Origin: JAFGOG01 sp034429215
GTDB lineage: Bacteria; Chloroflexota; Anaerolineae; JAAYZQ01
Assembly (NCBI GenBank): GCA_034429215.1
Contig: DAOUGI010000127.1
Location: 1-64,000 of the forward strand
Reading direction: 5' to 3'
DNA: 64,000 nucleotides
Shown here piece by piece: positions 24,577 through 31,773 of the stretch. The notes beneath the pieces are model-generated. The model was not told the origin of the DNA and searched no databases. It was given only the letters and a program-made list of their open reading frames with translations. Position 1 is the first letter of the stretch. Each line of letters begins with the position of its first letter. The translations under genes and the position numbers were made by a program.

Positions 24577-25758
24577 TCAGGGGACGGATTGAAGCAACGG
24601 CAGGAGGCAGGAGATGGTCGCGCCCTGGCCTAACTGGCTGTCGGCCCAGATGCGACCGCCGTGGGCCTCGACCAAACTCCTGGCAATAGCTAGGCCGAGT
24701 CCGCTGCCGGCACCCGCTTCGTGAGAGCGGGCCGGGTCACCCCGCCAGAAGCGGTCAAAGATGCGCGGCAGATCTTCGGCCGCGATACCCTCGCCCGTGT
24801 CGGCAACCCACAGCCGCACCGCGTCACCTTCAGGCGCGAGGGTGGCGCCCAGTGTTACCCGGCCGCCACGGGGAGTGTGGCGCAGGGCGTTGCCGATCAG
24901 GTTGCCCAAGACCTGGCCCAGCCGCTGGGGGTCGGCCGGCAGCGGCGGCAGCGACCCGATGGCATCCACCATAAGATCGACGCCGGCCTCGTCAGCCTGA
25001 CAGGCAAAAGCGTCGCGCAGATCGACCAAGAGCTGAGATACATCCAGCGCCTGCAGATCCAAAGAGAGCTGGCCGGCCTCGGCCAGGGTCAATAGGCGCA
25101 AATCGTCCACCAACCGGCCAAGTTTTAGCGTTTCGTCCAGGATCAGGTCCAGGTGCTCCGGCGTTGGCTGGTAGACGCCATCGCGCAGACCTTCCAGGTT
25201 GCCCTGCACGACAGTCAGTGGGGTGCGCAGCTCGTGGGCGACGTCGGCCAGCAGATCACGGCGCTGCCGGTCGGCGGTCTCGAGCGCACCGGCCATGCGG
25301 TTGAAAGAATCGGCCAGGTGGCGGAACTCATGGCCGCCGCGCACCGGCACTCTGGCCGTCAGGTCGCCGCCGGCCAGGGCATCGGCGGCCTTCATCGTAT
25401 CGCTCAGAGGTGAGGTGACACGCCTAATCACCAGGCCGCCCACCAGGCGAAGAGCCAAAGCCAGCAGGATGGCGACGCCGACGAGCGACAAGATAAAGAC
25501 AAAAGGTCTCCCCGGGTGTGGAGTATCGGGGCGAAAGAACAGAAACCCCAAGGCTCCCAGGATCGCCAAGACACCGCAGCCCAGCAGCATCAGCAGGCCG
25601 AATAGGAACGCAAAACGCAGGAAAAGCCGCTCGCCGCTGGGCTGACCATGTCCCCCGCTCCACCTGTGATGCGACCAAGGTGGCGGGGGCAGGCCCCCAT
25701 CCCAACCTTTCCAATCTTCACCGGGCAGCCGCGGCCGCAGCCTGTCTCTGTGCCTCAT
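24577..25758 (-). CDS. Two-component sensor histidine kinase (HAMP-HisKA-HATPase)
   Basis: The product is 393 residues. It has a cytosolic N-terminal tail rich in Pro, Trp, His and Gly (about 15-40), then two membrane helices (about 48-70 and 82-107) with a very short external loop. A HAMP domain follows (about 108-160), HisKA with V-A-H-E-L-R-T-P (His175), an N-box in L-I-G-N-A-L-R-H-T-P, and G boxes D-T-G-E-G-I and G-S-G-L-G-L. It is a BaeS-like kinase. The short loop argues for membrane or cytosolic sensing. It follows its response regulator with 7 bp between them. Confidence 0.9.
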   Translation of the reverse strand: MRHRDRLRPRLPGEDWKGWDGGLPPPPWSHHRWSGGHGQPSGERLFLRFAFLFGLLMLLGCGVLAILGALGFLFFRPDTPHPGRPFVFILSLVGVAILLALALRLVGGLVIRRVTSPLSDTMKAADALAGGDLTARVPVRGGHEFRHLADSFNRMAGALETADRQRRDLLADVAHELRTPLTVVQGNLEGLRDGVYQPTPEHLDLILDETLKLGRLVDDLRLLTLAEAGQLSLDLQALDVSQLLVDLRDAFACQADEAGVDLMVDAIGSLPPLPADPQRLGQVLGNLIGNALRHTPRGGRVTLGATLAPEGDAVRLWVADTGEGIAAEDLPRIFDRFWRGDPARSHEAGAGSGLGLAIARSLVEAHGGRIWADSQLGQGATISCLLPLLQSVP

Positions 25759-25765
25759 TCCCGCC

Positions 25766-26449
25766 TCATCGCGCCACTAGCCTATAGCCCACTCCATACA
25801 CCGTCTCAATGTGGCGGGGCTGGCGAGGGTCCGGCTCGATCTTGCGCCGCAGGTTCTTGATGTGCGAGTCGACGCTGCGGTCATAGCCGTCAAAAGCCAC
25901 ACCGTGGATCGCTTCCAGGAGCTGCTCGCGGCTAAAGATACGCCCCGGCTGGCGGGCCAACGTCGCCAACAACTGAAACTCGGTGGGGGTCAGGTCCAAC
26001 GGCTGGTCACCGATGGTCGCCGTCATGGTAACAGTATCCAATTGCAGATCACCGACACGGATGACCGACGCAGGTCCAATCTGCCCGCTGGCGCGGCGCA
26101 GCGCAGCGCGAACGCGCGCCACCAGCTCGCGAGGGCTGAACGGCTTGGTGACATAGTCGTCGCCGCCCAGCTCCAGACCGACGATCCGGTCGGCCTCCTC
26201 AACACGGGCGGTGAGCATGATGATCGGCACGGCGCTCTCCTGGCGCAGGCGGCGGCAAACGTCCAGGCCGTCGACCCCCGGCAGCATCAGGTCGAGGACG
26301 ATCAGGTCAGGCCGTTCCCGGCGGGCCAACTGGAGCGCCGTCTCGCCGTCGCGGGCAGACAGAACGGCAAAACCGGCGCGCTCCAGGTAATCGCGCACCA
26401 GCTTGACGATACGGGCCTCATCGTCTACCACGAGGATGGTGTGAGTCAT
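25766..26449 (-). CDS. OmpR/PhoB family response regulator
   Basis: The product is 227 residues. The receiver domain has V-D-D-E (Asp9-Asp10), phospho-acceptor Asp53 in L-I-V-L-D-L-M-L-P-G, Thr in M-L-T-A-R, and Lys in Y-V-T-K-P-F. The C-terminal winged helix (about 130-227) contains L-T-P-T-E-F-Q-L-L and D-S-H-I-K-N-L-R-R-K. It is a DNA-binding regulator and partner of the kinase directly downstream. The gene order (regulator then kinase, same strand) is the usual operon. Its target is unknown; the His/Trp-rich membrane protein gene just upstream on the same strand is a natural candidate. Confidence 0.93.
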   Translation of the reverse strand: MTHTILVVDDEARIVKLVRDYLERAGFAVLSARDGETALQLARRERPDLIVLDLMLPGVDGLDVCRRLRQESAVPIIMLTARVEEADRIVGLELGGDDYVTKPFSPRELVARVRAALRRASGQIGPASVIRVGDLQLDTVTMTATIGDQPLDLTPTEFQLLATLARQPGRIFSREQLLEAIHGVAFDGYDRSVDSHIKNLRRKIEPDPRQPRHIETVYGVGYRLVAR

Positions 26450-26468
26450 GCCTACCTCAAGTGTCAGA

Positions 26469-26498
26469 CTCCCGGCGGGGCCAAGGCCCCGCCGGGAG
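26469..26498. terminator. Strong hairpin between the membrane protein gene and the response regulator
   Basis: CTCCCGGCGGGGCC (26469-26482) and GGCCCCGCCGGGAG (26485-26498) are perfect 14-bp arms. It lies after the stop of the 26510-27016 gene and before the regulator start. There is no T-run on either side, so it may be a terminator, an attenuator or an mRNA-processing site. Confidence 0.6.
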
Positions 26499-26509
26499 AT
26501 CCCTTTGGT

Positions 26510-27016
26510 CTATTCTCCGGCCGCGTCCGGTTTTTCAGATCCTGCCTGCTCGCCGGGCGGCTCGGGTGCCGGTCCCGGTCCCCACAGATGGCCGTGACGG
26601 TGCCAGGCCCACGGTCCGCCCCGGTTCTCGCCCTCCGGCGGCTGGAATCCGGGCGGCGGTCCCCAATGGCCATGTCCCCAGCAGCGCCGCCTGGCCAAAC
26701 AGACGGCCGAGACACAGATCAGCCCAAAGAACAGCAGGGGCAGGGCGCACAGCCCGGCCTTGAACAACAGCCGTACCGGCCCAAAGCCGCGAGGCCGATC
26801 CGTACCCCAGCCGAAAGGACCCTGATAGGTCTGAGCCGAAGCGTCTCCCTCCTGGACGGCGGGCGGCTGCACATTCAACACTGCTGTGTGGCCCTGGCCA
26901 GAACGCATGGCGAAAAACACCGCTCCTGCCATGCACAACACCAGGCACATGCCGACAAGCGCCAGCGCCCCCAAGACAATCCACAACCTCTTTCCTCTGA
27001 CATGCTCGTCCATCAT
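26510..27016 (-). CDS. Two-helix membrane protein with a His/Trp/Pro/Gly-rich C-terminal tail
   Basis: The product is 168 residues from the ATG at 27016 (GGGGAGGTT just upstream; a second ATG at 27013 is equally possible). Hydrophobic segments lie at about residues 12-33 and 85-105. The region between is probably external. The last 60 residues are cytosolic or exposed and rich in H, W, G and P (H-G-H-W-G-P-P-P, A-W-H-R-H-G-H-L-W-G). I do not recognise a family. The tail's composition recalls metal-binding peptides and resembles the N-terminal tail of the neighbouring kinase. It precedes the regulator-kinase pair on the same strand, so a role as accessory sensor or target is possible. Confidence 0.6.
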   Translation of the reverse strand: MMDEHVRGKRLWIVLGALALVGMCLVLCMAGAVFFAMRSGQGHTAVLNVQPPAVQEGDASAQTYQGPFGWGTDRPRGFGPVRLLFKAGLCALPLLFFGLICVSAVCLARRRCWGHGHWGPPPGFQPPEGENRGGPWAWHRHGHLWGPGPAPEPPGEQAGSEKPDAAGE

Positions 27017-27115
27017 AACCTCCCCATTTGGTATCAGCACAGAGGATACCAGTTAATTGTGGAGGAATTATGGACAAGCATGATAGACATTGTGGAGGGC
27101 GCGGCGCCGGTTCCC

Positions 27116-27340
27116 TCATAGATCGGGTTCCTTGCTCGCGTCGGAGGCAGCGGTGGCGATGGCCCAACTGACCAGCCCCCACGCCCCACCGCCGATGAGG
27201 ATGCCAAAGAAAAGCGACCAGGGGGTCAAGGGTGCAAAGCCGCCCTTGATCAGCCCGATCACGGTCAACATAGCGCCGATCAGGCCCGCGATTAGGCCAA
27301 TCTTGAGCGGACCGCTCAGCTTACTCCAGAACTGTTTCAT
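27116..27340 (-). CDS. Small two-helix membrane protein
   Basis: The product is 74 residues from the ATG at 27338-27340, preceded by AGGAG at a 7-base spacing. An amphipathic start (K-Q-F-W-S-K-L-S-G-P-L-K) is followed by two hydrophobic segments, I-G-L-I-A-G-L-I-G-A-M-L-T-V-I-G-L-I and W-S-L-F-F-G-I-L-I-G-G-G-A-W-G. The tail is charged. No family is recognised. A predicted promoter at 27444-27472 supports expression as a separate transcript. Confidence 0.6.
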   Translation of the reverse strand: MKQFWSKLSGPLKIGLIAGLIGAMLTVIGLIKGGFAPLTPWSLFFGILIGGGAWGLVSWAIATAASDASKEPDL

Positions 27341-27443
27341 ACCCTGTCTCCTCGATCTACGATTCCCTGGGGCAGAAATCACCCGCTTCCTCTCAGGTCA
27401 GGTCGCATGTCGTCACCTGCTGTTTCCGGGTAACGCATTCTCT

Positions 27444-27472
27444 ATTCTATCACAAAGCAGAAGAAGCACCAA
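27444..27472 (-). promoter_or_regulatory. Predicted promoter of the small membrane protein gene
   Basis: On the minus strand: TTGGTG (27472-27467), a 17-bp spacer, TGA and TAGAAT (27449-27444). The ATG is about 105 bases downstream. Confidence 0.55.
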
Positions 27473-27539
27473 GCGCCGTGTCAGGTCAGTAGGCCCAGCC
27501 GGCAAATTCCAGACCCTCTTCCAGGGATCATCGCATCAA

Positions 27540-27611
27540 ATTTTGAATCAGGCTCAAATCAAACTCAAATTGAATTCCAATCAAACTCCAATCAAATTCC
27601 AATCAAAATCC
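27540..27611. repeat. A/T-rich degenerate tandem repeat with helically phased A-tracts
   Basis: This is a 72-bp AT-rich island in GC-rich DNA. Exact 11-bp units AATTCCAATCA (27573-27583), AACTCCAATCA (27584-27594) and AATTCCAATCA (27595-27605) are preceded by looser CAAATCAAACTC-like units. It abuts a consensus -35 box at 27612, which is the position of an UP element or a curved-DNA activator site. Confidence 0.7.
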
Positions 27612-27641
27612 TTGACACCCATAGCTGACTTGTGATATGCT
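27612..27641 (+). promoter_or_regulatory. Predicted strong promoter upstream of the GFWKNH protein gene
   Basis: Consensus TTGACA at 27612-27617, an 18-bp spacer, and TATGCT at 27636-27641 preceded by TG at 27633-27634. Upstream is the phased A/T-rich repeat. The next recognisable start codon on this strand is 300 bases away, so the transcript would carry a long leader. Confidence 0.6.
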
Positions 27642-27940
27642 ATCGTAGAGTACTCTAGTCGCCGACTGGGCGCGTATGGCAGGCTGAGGCCAAGTCTCCC
27701 AATGCAGGCATTCCAGCCTTATCGCTGTTTCACAGATGCCAAATAGAATATAGTTCCTGCCCTGTGGGTCATCCTGCCAACGGACAGGATTGTAAGATGT
27801 GCTCAGAGAGCCATAAGCTACCAGCAATTTCTGGCGGAGGATCTCTCGCCGGATAAGGGTCTGTGGCTCTTTTGTGTTTCCGGCAGGATCCGCGCAATGT
27901 AGCCGTGTGATCTCGTACCTTGTGCTCAAGTCATCTGAAA
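27642..27940 (+). other. Gene-free leader region
   Basis: About 300 bases without a credible gene on either strand. Short stems are present, for example AATGC/GCATT around 27701-27712, ATCCTG/CAGGAT near 27770-27790, and GAGAG/CTCTC near 27807-27847. No known riboswitch motif was recognised. The region could be a structured 5' UTR or hold a small RNA. Confidence 0.35.
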
Positions 27941-27949
27941 GGAGGTGAT

Positions 27950-28366
27950 GTGACCAGTTCGTCGACGGAGGAGGAGCTTGAGCTGCTCCAGGAGGAAGGG
28001 GCCTACTATGGCTGGAGTCAACAACCGTATCAAGAACGGTTAAGGAGTAGAAAACGATGGAAAAGAAAACCTGTCTCGCCATTCTCGTCGTCTTTAGCCT
28101 GCTTGCCATCGGGCTTGTGGGTACTACCCAGTATGCAGTCGCCTGCAATGAGGGATGCACGCCGGGTTTCTGGAAAAACCACGTATCGGTGCCACCGTGG
28201 CCGGCCGGCGTATGCGTGGACTATACGCCCCCTCCTAACACCTGGCACTTTCTCAAGGGTGTCCAGAGCTGCCCCACCCCTCTCATCCCGATCAACGCGA
28301 CCACGCCGGTTACGAATATATTCACCGGGCTGGACTGCCTGTACACCGGAGGGATCCTTGACCTGA
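27950..28366 (+). CDS. Possible small ORF or leader peptide behind a perfect Shine-Dalgarno site
   Basis: GTG 27950 lies behind AAAGGAGGTGAT, the full complement of a 16S 3' end. The frame reads V-T-S-S-S-T-E-E-E-L-E-L-L-Q-E-E-G-A-Y-Y-G-W and turns very basic. It stays open to 28366, overlapping the start of the next gene out of frame. Only the first 35 codons are free of that overlap. It may be a leader ORF, a decayed gene, or chance; no homologue is recognised. Confidence 0.3.
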   Translation: MTSSSTEEELELLQEEGAYYGWSQQPYQERLRSRKRWKRKPVSPFSSSLACLPSGLWVLPSMQSPAMRDARRVSGKTTYRCHRGRPAYAWTIRPLLTPGTFSRVSRAAPPLSSRSTRPRRLRIYSPGWTACTPEGSLT

Positions 28367-28662
28367 ACGGCGATGGCCAGGTCGATACCCTGCTCGACGC
28401 GCTAAACTACCAGGGCGGCAGCACGGTCGCCGGAAAAGCGCAGATCATGCTGCGCATTGCTGTGGCAGGCGTGCTCAACGGCATGACCCAGGATCACGAC
28501 CCACCGGCGGTTTACATCAGCCATGTGCGCAGCGCGATGCTGGGCATGGATACACAGTGGGGGCACGTGCCCGGGGGATGCGATGGCAACACGGCGTTCA
28601 TGCTCTACTGGGCCACCTTCTGGGACGACCGGGTGAACCAGCAGCCGTGTGTCGTTGACTAG
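28057..28662 (+). CDS. Secreted C-T-P-G-F-W-K-N-H protein with a dockerin-like Ca loop
   Basis: The product is 201 residues from ATG 28057 (AAGGAG at 28041-28046). A signal peptide covers residues 1-30. The mature protein begins near C-N-E-G-C-T-P-G-F-W-K-N-H, a motif found at the start of several secreted repeat or adhesin-type proteins in bacteria and archaea. D-L-N-G-D-G-Q-V-D at about 108-116 is an EF-hand-like/dockerin-type calcium loop. Several Cys residues suggest disulfides. The length suggests a stand-alone surface or secreted protein rather than a fragment. It is placed behind a strong promoter and long leader. The function is unknown. Confidence 0.75.
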   Translation: MEKKTCLAILVVFSLLAIGLVGTTQYAVACNEGCTPGFWKNHVSVPPWPAGVCVDYTPPPNTWHFLKGVQSCPTPLIPINATTPVTNIFTGLDCLYTGGILDLNGDGQVDTLLDALNYQGGSTVAGKAQIMLRIAVAGVLNGMTQDHDPPAVYISHVRSAMLGMDTQWGHVPGGCDGNTAFMLYWATFWDDRVNQQPCVVD

Positions 28663-28676
28663 CAATGCTTTTAACG

Positions 28677-28723
28677 GCGACTTCAGTCACTTTCGCCCGC
28701 CCGTAAGGAGTGACTGAAGTCGC
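28677..28723. terminator. Perfect 15-bp hairpin after the GFWKNH gene
   Basis: GCGACTTCAGTCACT (28677-28691) and AGTGACTGAAGTCGC (28709-28723) are exact complements with a 17-base loop. There is no T-run. It separates the GFWKNH gene from the glycan locus and may act as terminator or mRNA stabiliser. Its GCGACTT core is shared with the palindrome at 3444-3486. Confidence 0.55.
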
Positions 28724-28762
28724 TCCGGGCTATTCTCGCCGCAGCTACATAGGGTGCATGAA

Positions 28763-30499
28763 ATGCAGAATCCAAGAGTTTGCATTGTTGGCCTGGACGG
28801 AGCAACCCTTGCCTTAATTCGGCCATGGGTGGCTGAAGGCCACTTGCCCGTGCTGCAACGCTTGATGGGTGAGGGTGCCGTAGGGGAGCTCCGGTCCACC
28901 TTCCCGCCGCTGACGGGCCCGGCCTGGGGTTCCTTCATGACCGGCAAATCGCCCGGCCGGCACGGCGTCTTGGAGTTTTTCCGCCGCGAGCAAGGCACCT
29001 ATCAGCAGGTGCTGAATAGCGCCAGGGACCTGGATGGCAAAACGATATGGAAACTACTGAGCGAAGCCGGCAAGCATGTGGGGGTGATCGGTGTCCCGCT
29101 TACCTATCCACCCGAAGCCGTTAACGGGTTCATGATCACCGGATTGCTGACTCCGGCAGGCGTGCGTGATTTCACCTATCCTCCAGAGCTGCTGGATGAG
29201 CTGGAGTCACATGTGGGGCAATGTCGTGTCAGGCACGACGAGAAATATCGCCATAGCAACCCTGAGCCATTCATCCGCGAGCAATATGAAATCCTGGAGA
29301 ATAACACCGAGGTGGCGCTGTACCTGATGCGCAACAGGCCTTGGGATATGTTCATGGTCCACTTTTACGGCACGGATCGGATTCAGCACGAGCTTTGGCA
29401 CGTCATGGAGCCCATGCACCCCCAGCACAATCGCCTGGAGAGACAGCGCTATGGCAACGTCATCCTCGACTTTTTCCGGCAGGTTGACGCGTCACTCGGC
29501 CGGCTGGTCGATGCGCTGGCCACAGAGGGCGACGTGGTAACACTTGTCATGTCCGACCACGGATTTGGTTCCGTGTCCAAGTTCATCAATGTGAACACGT
29601 GGCTCCTTCAGCAAGGTCTGCTTCAGCTGAAACGCACTCCTGCCACCTGGTTTCGCCGCCTGCTATTCCGCCTGGGGGTCAACTATTCGACTGCAGCCAA
29701 GTGGGTGCTAAGGCTCGGGTTCGGACGACAGACGGTTCAGATGGGACGTGCCCGGCGAGAAGAGCTGCAGCGCCAGCTTTTTCTGTCGCTGGATGACGTA
29801 GATTGGCCCCGCACCCAGGTATACTCAATTGGCAACTTTGGCCAACTTTACGTGAATCTGCGAGGGCGGGAACCACAGGGGTCTGTAGCGCCGGGCATCG
29901 AGCACAAGCAGGTCCTGGACGATTTGTCCCAAAGGCTCATGGCGATGACCGATCCAGAGACAGGGCTGCCGGCCATCGAGATGATCCTGCGCAGCGAGGA
30001 TATCTACCATGGCCCTTACGCTGACCAAGCCCCTGATCTGCTCTTTCTCACTCGAGATATGGAATACAAAGCCATGGGTCTATCCGATTTCTCCTCGCAC
30101 CGGGTGTTTAATCCTGTCTATGGCTGCACCGGCCACCACCGCATGGATGGCATCATGATCTGGCGAGGGCCAGGTGTGATAAAGGAGGGGGAATGGATTG
30201 AGGGAGCACGCATCTGTGATTTGGCACCGACGATCCTCTACATCTTTGGTCAGCCGGTTCCGCCAGATATGGATGGGCAGGTGCTCTTGGACATCTTTAC
30301 ACCCGAGTTCCGCGCCCAGCACACCCTTGTCCGCCTCGAATCAGATCGGTCGGCGGCTGAGGGTGCAAAGGCAGGTTCCCGACGCGAAGCACAGAGATCG
30401 CCGGCGAGGGACGCCGGCCAGGAAGAGGAAGCTGTCTATTCAGAGGAGGAGGAAGCCCAAGTAGCAGAAATGCTTCGAGCACTGGGATATGTAACCTAG
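28763..30499 (+). CDS. AlkP-superfamily phosphodiesterase/nucleotide pyrophosphatase-like protein (copy 1)
   Basis: The product is 578 residues from ATG 28763 (an in-frame GTG at 28754 is an alternative). The core starts V-C-I-V-G-L-D-G-A-T with the first metal Asp. P-A-W-G-S-F-M-T-G near residue 55 carries the likely nucleophile position, and V-M-S-D-H-G-F-G-S near 260 and T-G-H-H-R-M-D-G near 458 supply the other metal ligands. The C-terminus is acidic and ends L-R-A-L-G-Y-V-T, as in many members of this family. No signal peptide is evident. It may act on phosphodiesters of nucleotides, lipids or glycan precursors. It opens the glycan locus and is a paralogue of the gene at 45514. Confidence 0.82.
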   Translation: MQNPRVCIVGLDGATLALIRPWVAEGHLPVLQRLMGEGAVGELRSTFPPLTGPAWGSFMTGKSPGRHGVLEFFRREQGTYQQVLNSARDLDGKTIWKLLSEAGKHVGVIGVPLTYPPEAVNGFMITGLLTPAGVRDFTYPPELLDELESHVGQCRVRHDEKYRHSNPEPFIREQYEILENNTEVALYLMRNRPWDMFMVHFYGTDRIQHELWHVMEPMHPQHNRLERQRYGNVILDFFRQVDASLGRLVDALATEGDVVTLVMSDHGFGSVSKFINVNTWLLQQGLLQLKRTPATWFRRLLFRLGVNYSTAAKWVLRLGFGRQTVQMGRARREELQRQLFLSLDDVDWPRTQVYSIGNFGQLYVNLRGREPQGSVAPGIEHKQVLDDLSQRLMAMTDPETGLPAIEMILRSEDIYHGPYADQAPDLLFLTRDMEYKAMGLSDFSSHRVFNPVYGCTGHHRMDGIMIWRGPGVIKEGEWIEGARICDLAPTILYIFGQPVPPDMDGQVLLDIFTPEFRAQHTLVRLESDRSAAEGAKAGSRREAQRSPARDAGQEEEAVYSEEEEAQVAEMLRALGYVT

Positions 30500-30566
30500 C
30501 TGTGTAGCACAAACCTGTTTTATCAATTGTAGCACATTGTCAGTGCCCTGGTCAAGGAGGTGAAAG

Positions 30567-31313
30567 GTGAAGGACGTATCGAGCAGTGAAAGGGTTCTGA
30601 TTATCATCCCAGCCTACAACGAAGAGGCCTGCATTGCCAAGGTCATTTTCGGGATCCGCAAGGTTGTGCCTGATGCAGACATTCTCGTAGTAGACGATGG
30701 ATCGGGCGATAGCACGGCCGCTCTAGCCCGCAGGGCCGGGGCGATCGTCGCCTCGCTGCCATTCAACATGGGATATGGTGCTGCTCTTCAAACTGGGTTC
30801 AAGTATGCCTGCCGCAACGACTATGATTACATCGTGCAAATAGACGGCGACGGCCAGCACGAGCCCCGCTGTATTCACGATCTGCTTGCCGCTGTGAGAA
30901 GGCCTGATGTGGACGTGGCATTGGGTTCCCGCTGGCTTGGCCTGGCCGAGTACAAGGGCCCGCTTCTGCGCAAATTCGGCAAATTCTTCTTCGGGTTCCT
31001 GGCCACCGTGTTGACTAGCCACCAGGTGACCGATCCCACCACCGGTTTCCAGGCTCTCACGCGCGAAGTCGTGCGCTTCTTTTGCACCAAGGTCTACCCT
31101 GTGGATTATCCAGACGCCAACGTGATCGTGATGCTGGACCGCGCCGAATTTCACGTCGTCGAAGTGCCGGTAATCATGTACCGCGACGAGGGCGGCACCT
31201 CGATGCATTCCGGCCTCAAACCGATCTACTACGGATTCAAAATGATGATGTCGCTGGCTATGACCCTGCTGCGCAACGATCGCCAGCTGCGCCGGGAACT
31301 GTCCCATGTCTAG
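30567..31313 (+). CDS. Family 2 glycosyltransferase (DPM1-like)
   Basis: The product is 248 residues from GTG 30567 behind AAGGAGG. It has V-L-I-I-I-P-A-Y-N-E-E at the start, V-V-D-D-G-S-G-D-S-T near residue 40, and Q-I-D-G-D-G-Q-H-E-P near 92 (DxD). These are typical of dolichyl/polyprenyl-phosphate mannose or glucose synthase-like GT2 enzymes. It lacks C-terminal membrane helices, but the next gene, a small DUF2304 membrane protein overlapping it by 8 bp, often pairs with such enzymes. It is expected to load a sugar onto polyprenyl phosphate for surface glycan assembly. Confidence 0.87.
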   Translation: MKDVSSSERVLIIIPAYNEEACIAKVIFGIRKVVPDADILVVDDGSGDSTAALARRAGAIVASLPFNMGYGAALQTGFKYACRNDYDYIVQIDGDGQHEPRCIHDLLAAVRRPDVDVALGSRWLGLAEYKGPLLRKFGKFFFGFLATVLTSHQVTDPTTGFQALTREVVRFFCTKVYPVDYPDANVIVMLDRAEFHVVEVPVIMYRDEGGTSMHSGLKPIYYGFKMMMSLAMTLLRNDRQLRRELSHV

Positions 31314-31773
31314 GACCCAGGTCGTCGCCATTCTGAGCGGCATCGCTTTGTCGATCCTGGTTCTCGAAATGGTGCGACGACGCCGGCTGCGTGAAGAATA
31401 CTCCTGGATCTGGCTGATCACCGCCATGTGCTATCTCGCCGTGGCCATCTGGCCAGATCTGGCCCGCTGGATGGCGCAGTTGCTTGGTTCCACCCGGCCT
31501 GTCTCAGCATTCACATTTCTCGGCTTTGGTTTTCTCTTCTTGCTCGGCATCCAATTCTCCATGCAGATATCACGACTCACAGAGCAAAACAAGGACGTAG
31601 CACAGCGGCTGGCAATTCTCGACGGCGAGCTGCAGCGCAACAACGGACACGACAATGTAGGGGCAAGCCCCCAGGGCCAATCGCGGATATCCTCGCCGGT
31701 GGATCCGCCAGGGGATGACTGCCCCGAACAGTCGGGGGAGAACCCTGAGGATGCTCAATGCACTGACGATTGA
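31306..31773 (+). CDS. DUF2304 membrane protein with repeat-derived tail
   Basis: The product is 155 residues overlapping the upstream GT2 stop. There are three hydrophobic segments (about 4-22, 33-50, 62-84) and a cytosolic helix with Q-I-S-R-L-T-E-Q-N-K-D-V-A-Q-R-L, the standard DUF2304 layout. Family members usually end soon after this helix. Here about 40 further residues (from G-H-D-N-V-G-A) are encoded by a 72-bp intergenic-type repeat (31657-31728) and bear D-P-P-G-D-D-C-P. The protein may help anchor the GT2 enzyme or handle polyprenyl-linked sugars. The reading frame overlaps the deacetylase start. Confidence 0.8.
   Translation: MSRTQVVAILSGIALSILVLEMVRRRRLREEYSWIWLITAMCYLAVAIWPDLARWMAQLLGSTRPVSAFTFLGFGFLFLLGIQFSMQISRLTEQNKDVAQRLAILDGELQRNNGHDNVGASPQGQSRISSPVDPPGDDCPEQSGENPEDAQCTDD
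31657..31728. repeat. Dispersed 72-bp repeat, copy A, inside the 3' end of the DUF2304 gene
   Basis: It starts GTAGGGGCAAGCCCCC and ends in CCGCCAGGGGATG..TGCCCC, with inverted-repeat ends. It aligns with copy B at 32577-32648, including an identical CCGCCAGGGGATG block and the same overall length. Confidence 0.65.

Noticed and set aside
27573..27605. Could the 11-bp tandem repeats be an origin of replication (iteron/DnaA boxes)?
   Set aside because: The units do not match TTATNCACA, and no dnaA, dnaN or rep gene is near; an upstream promoter element fits better.
27642..27940. Riboswitch (cobalamin, c-di-GMP, TPP) in the long leader
   Set aside because: No conserved core of these classes could be recognised; only short unrelated stems were seen.
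27603..28160. A 185-codon minus-strand open frame across the long leader
   Set aside because: No ribosome site or recognisable domain; it overlaps a strong plus-strand promoter and the start of a secreted protein gene.
28677..28723. Attachment site or insertion-sequence end
   Set aside because: No transposase, integrase or target duplication nearby; it is a simple hairpin between genes.
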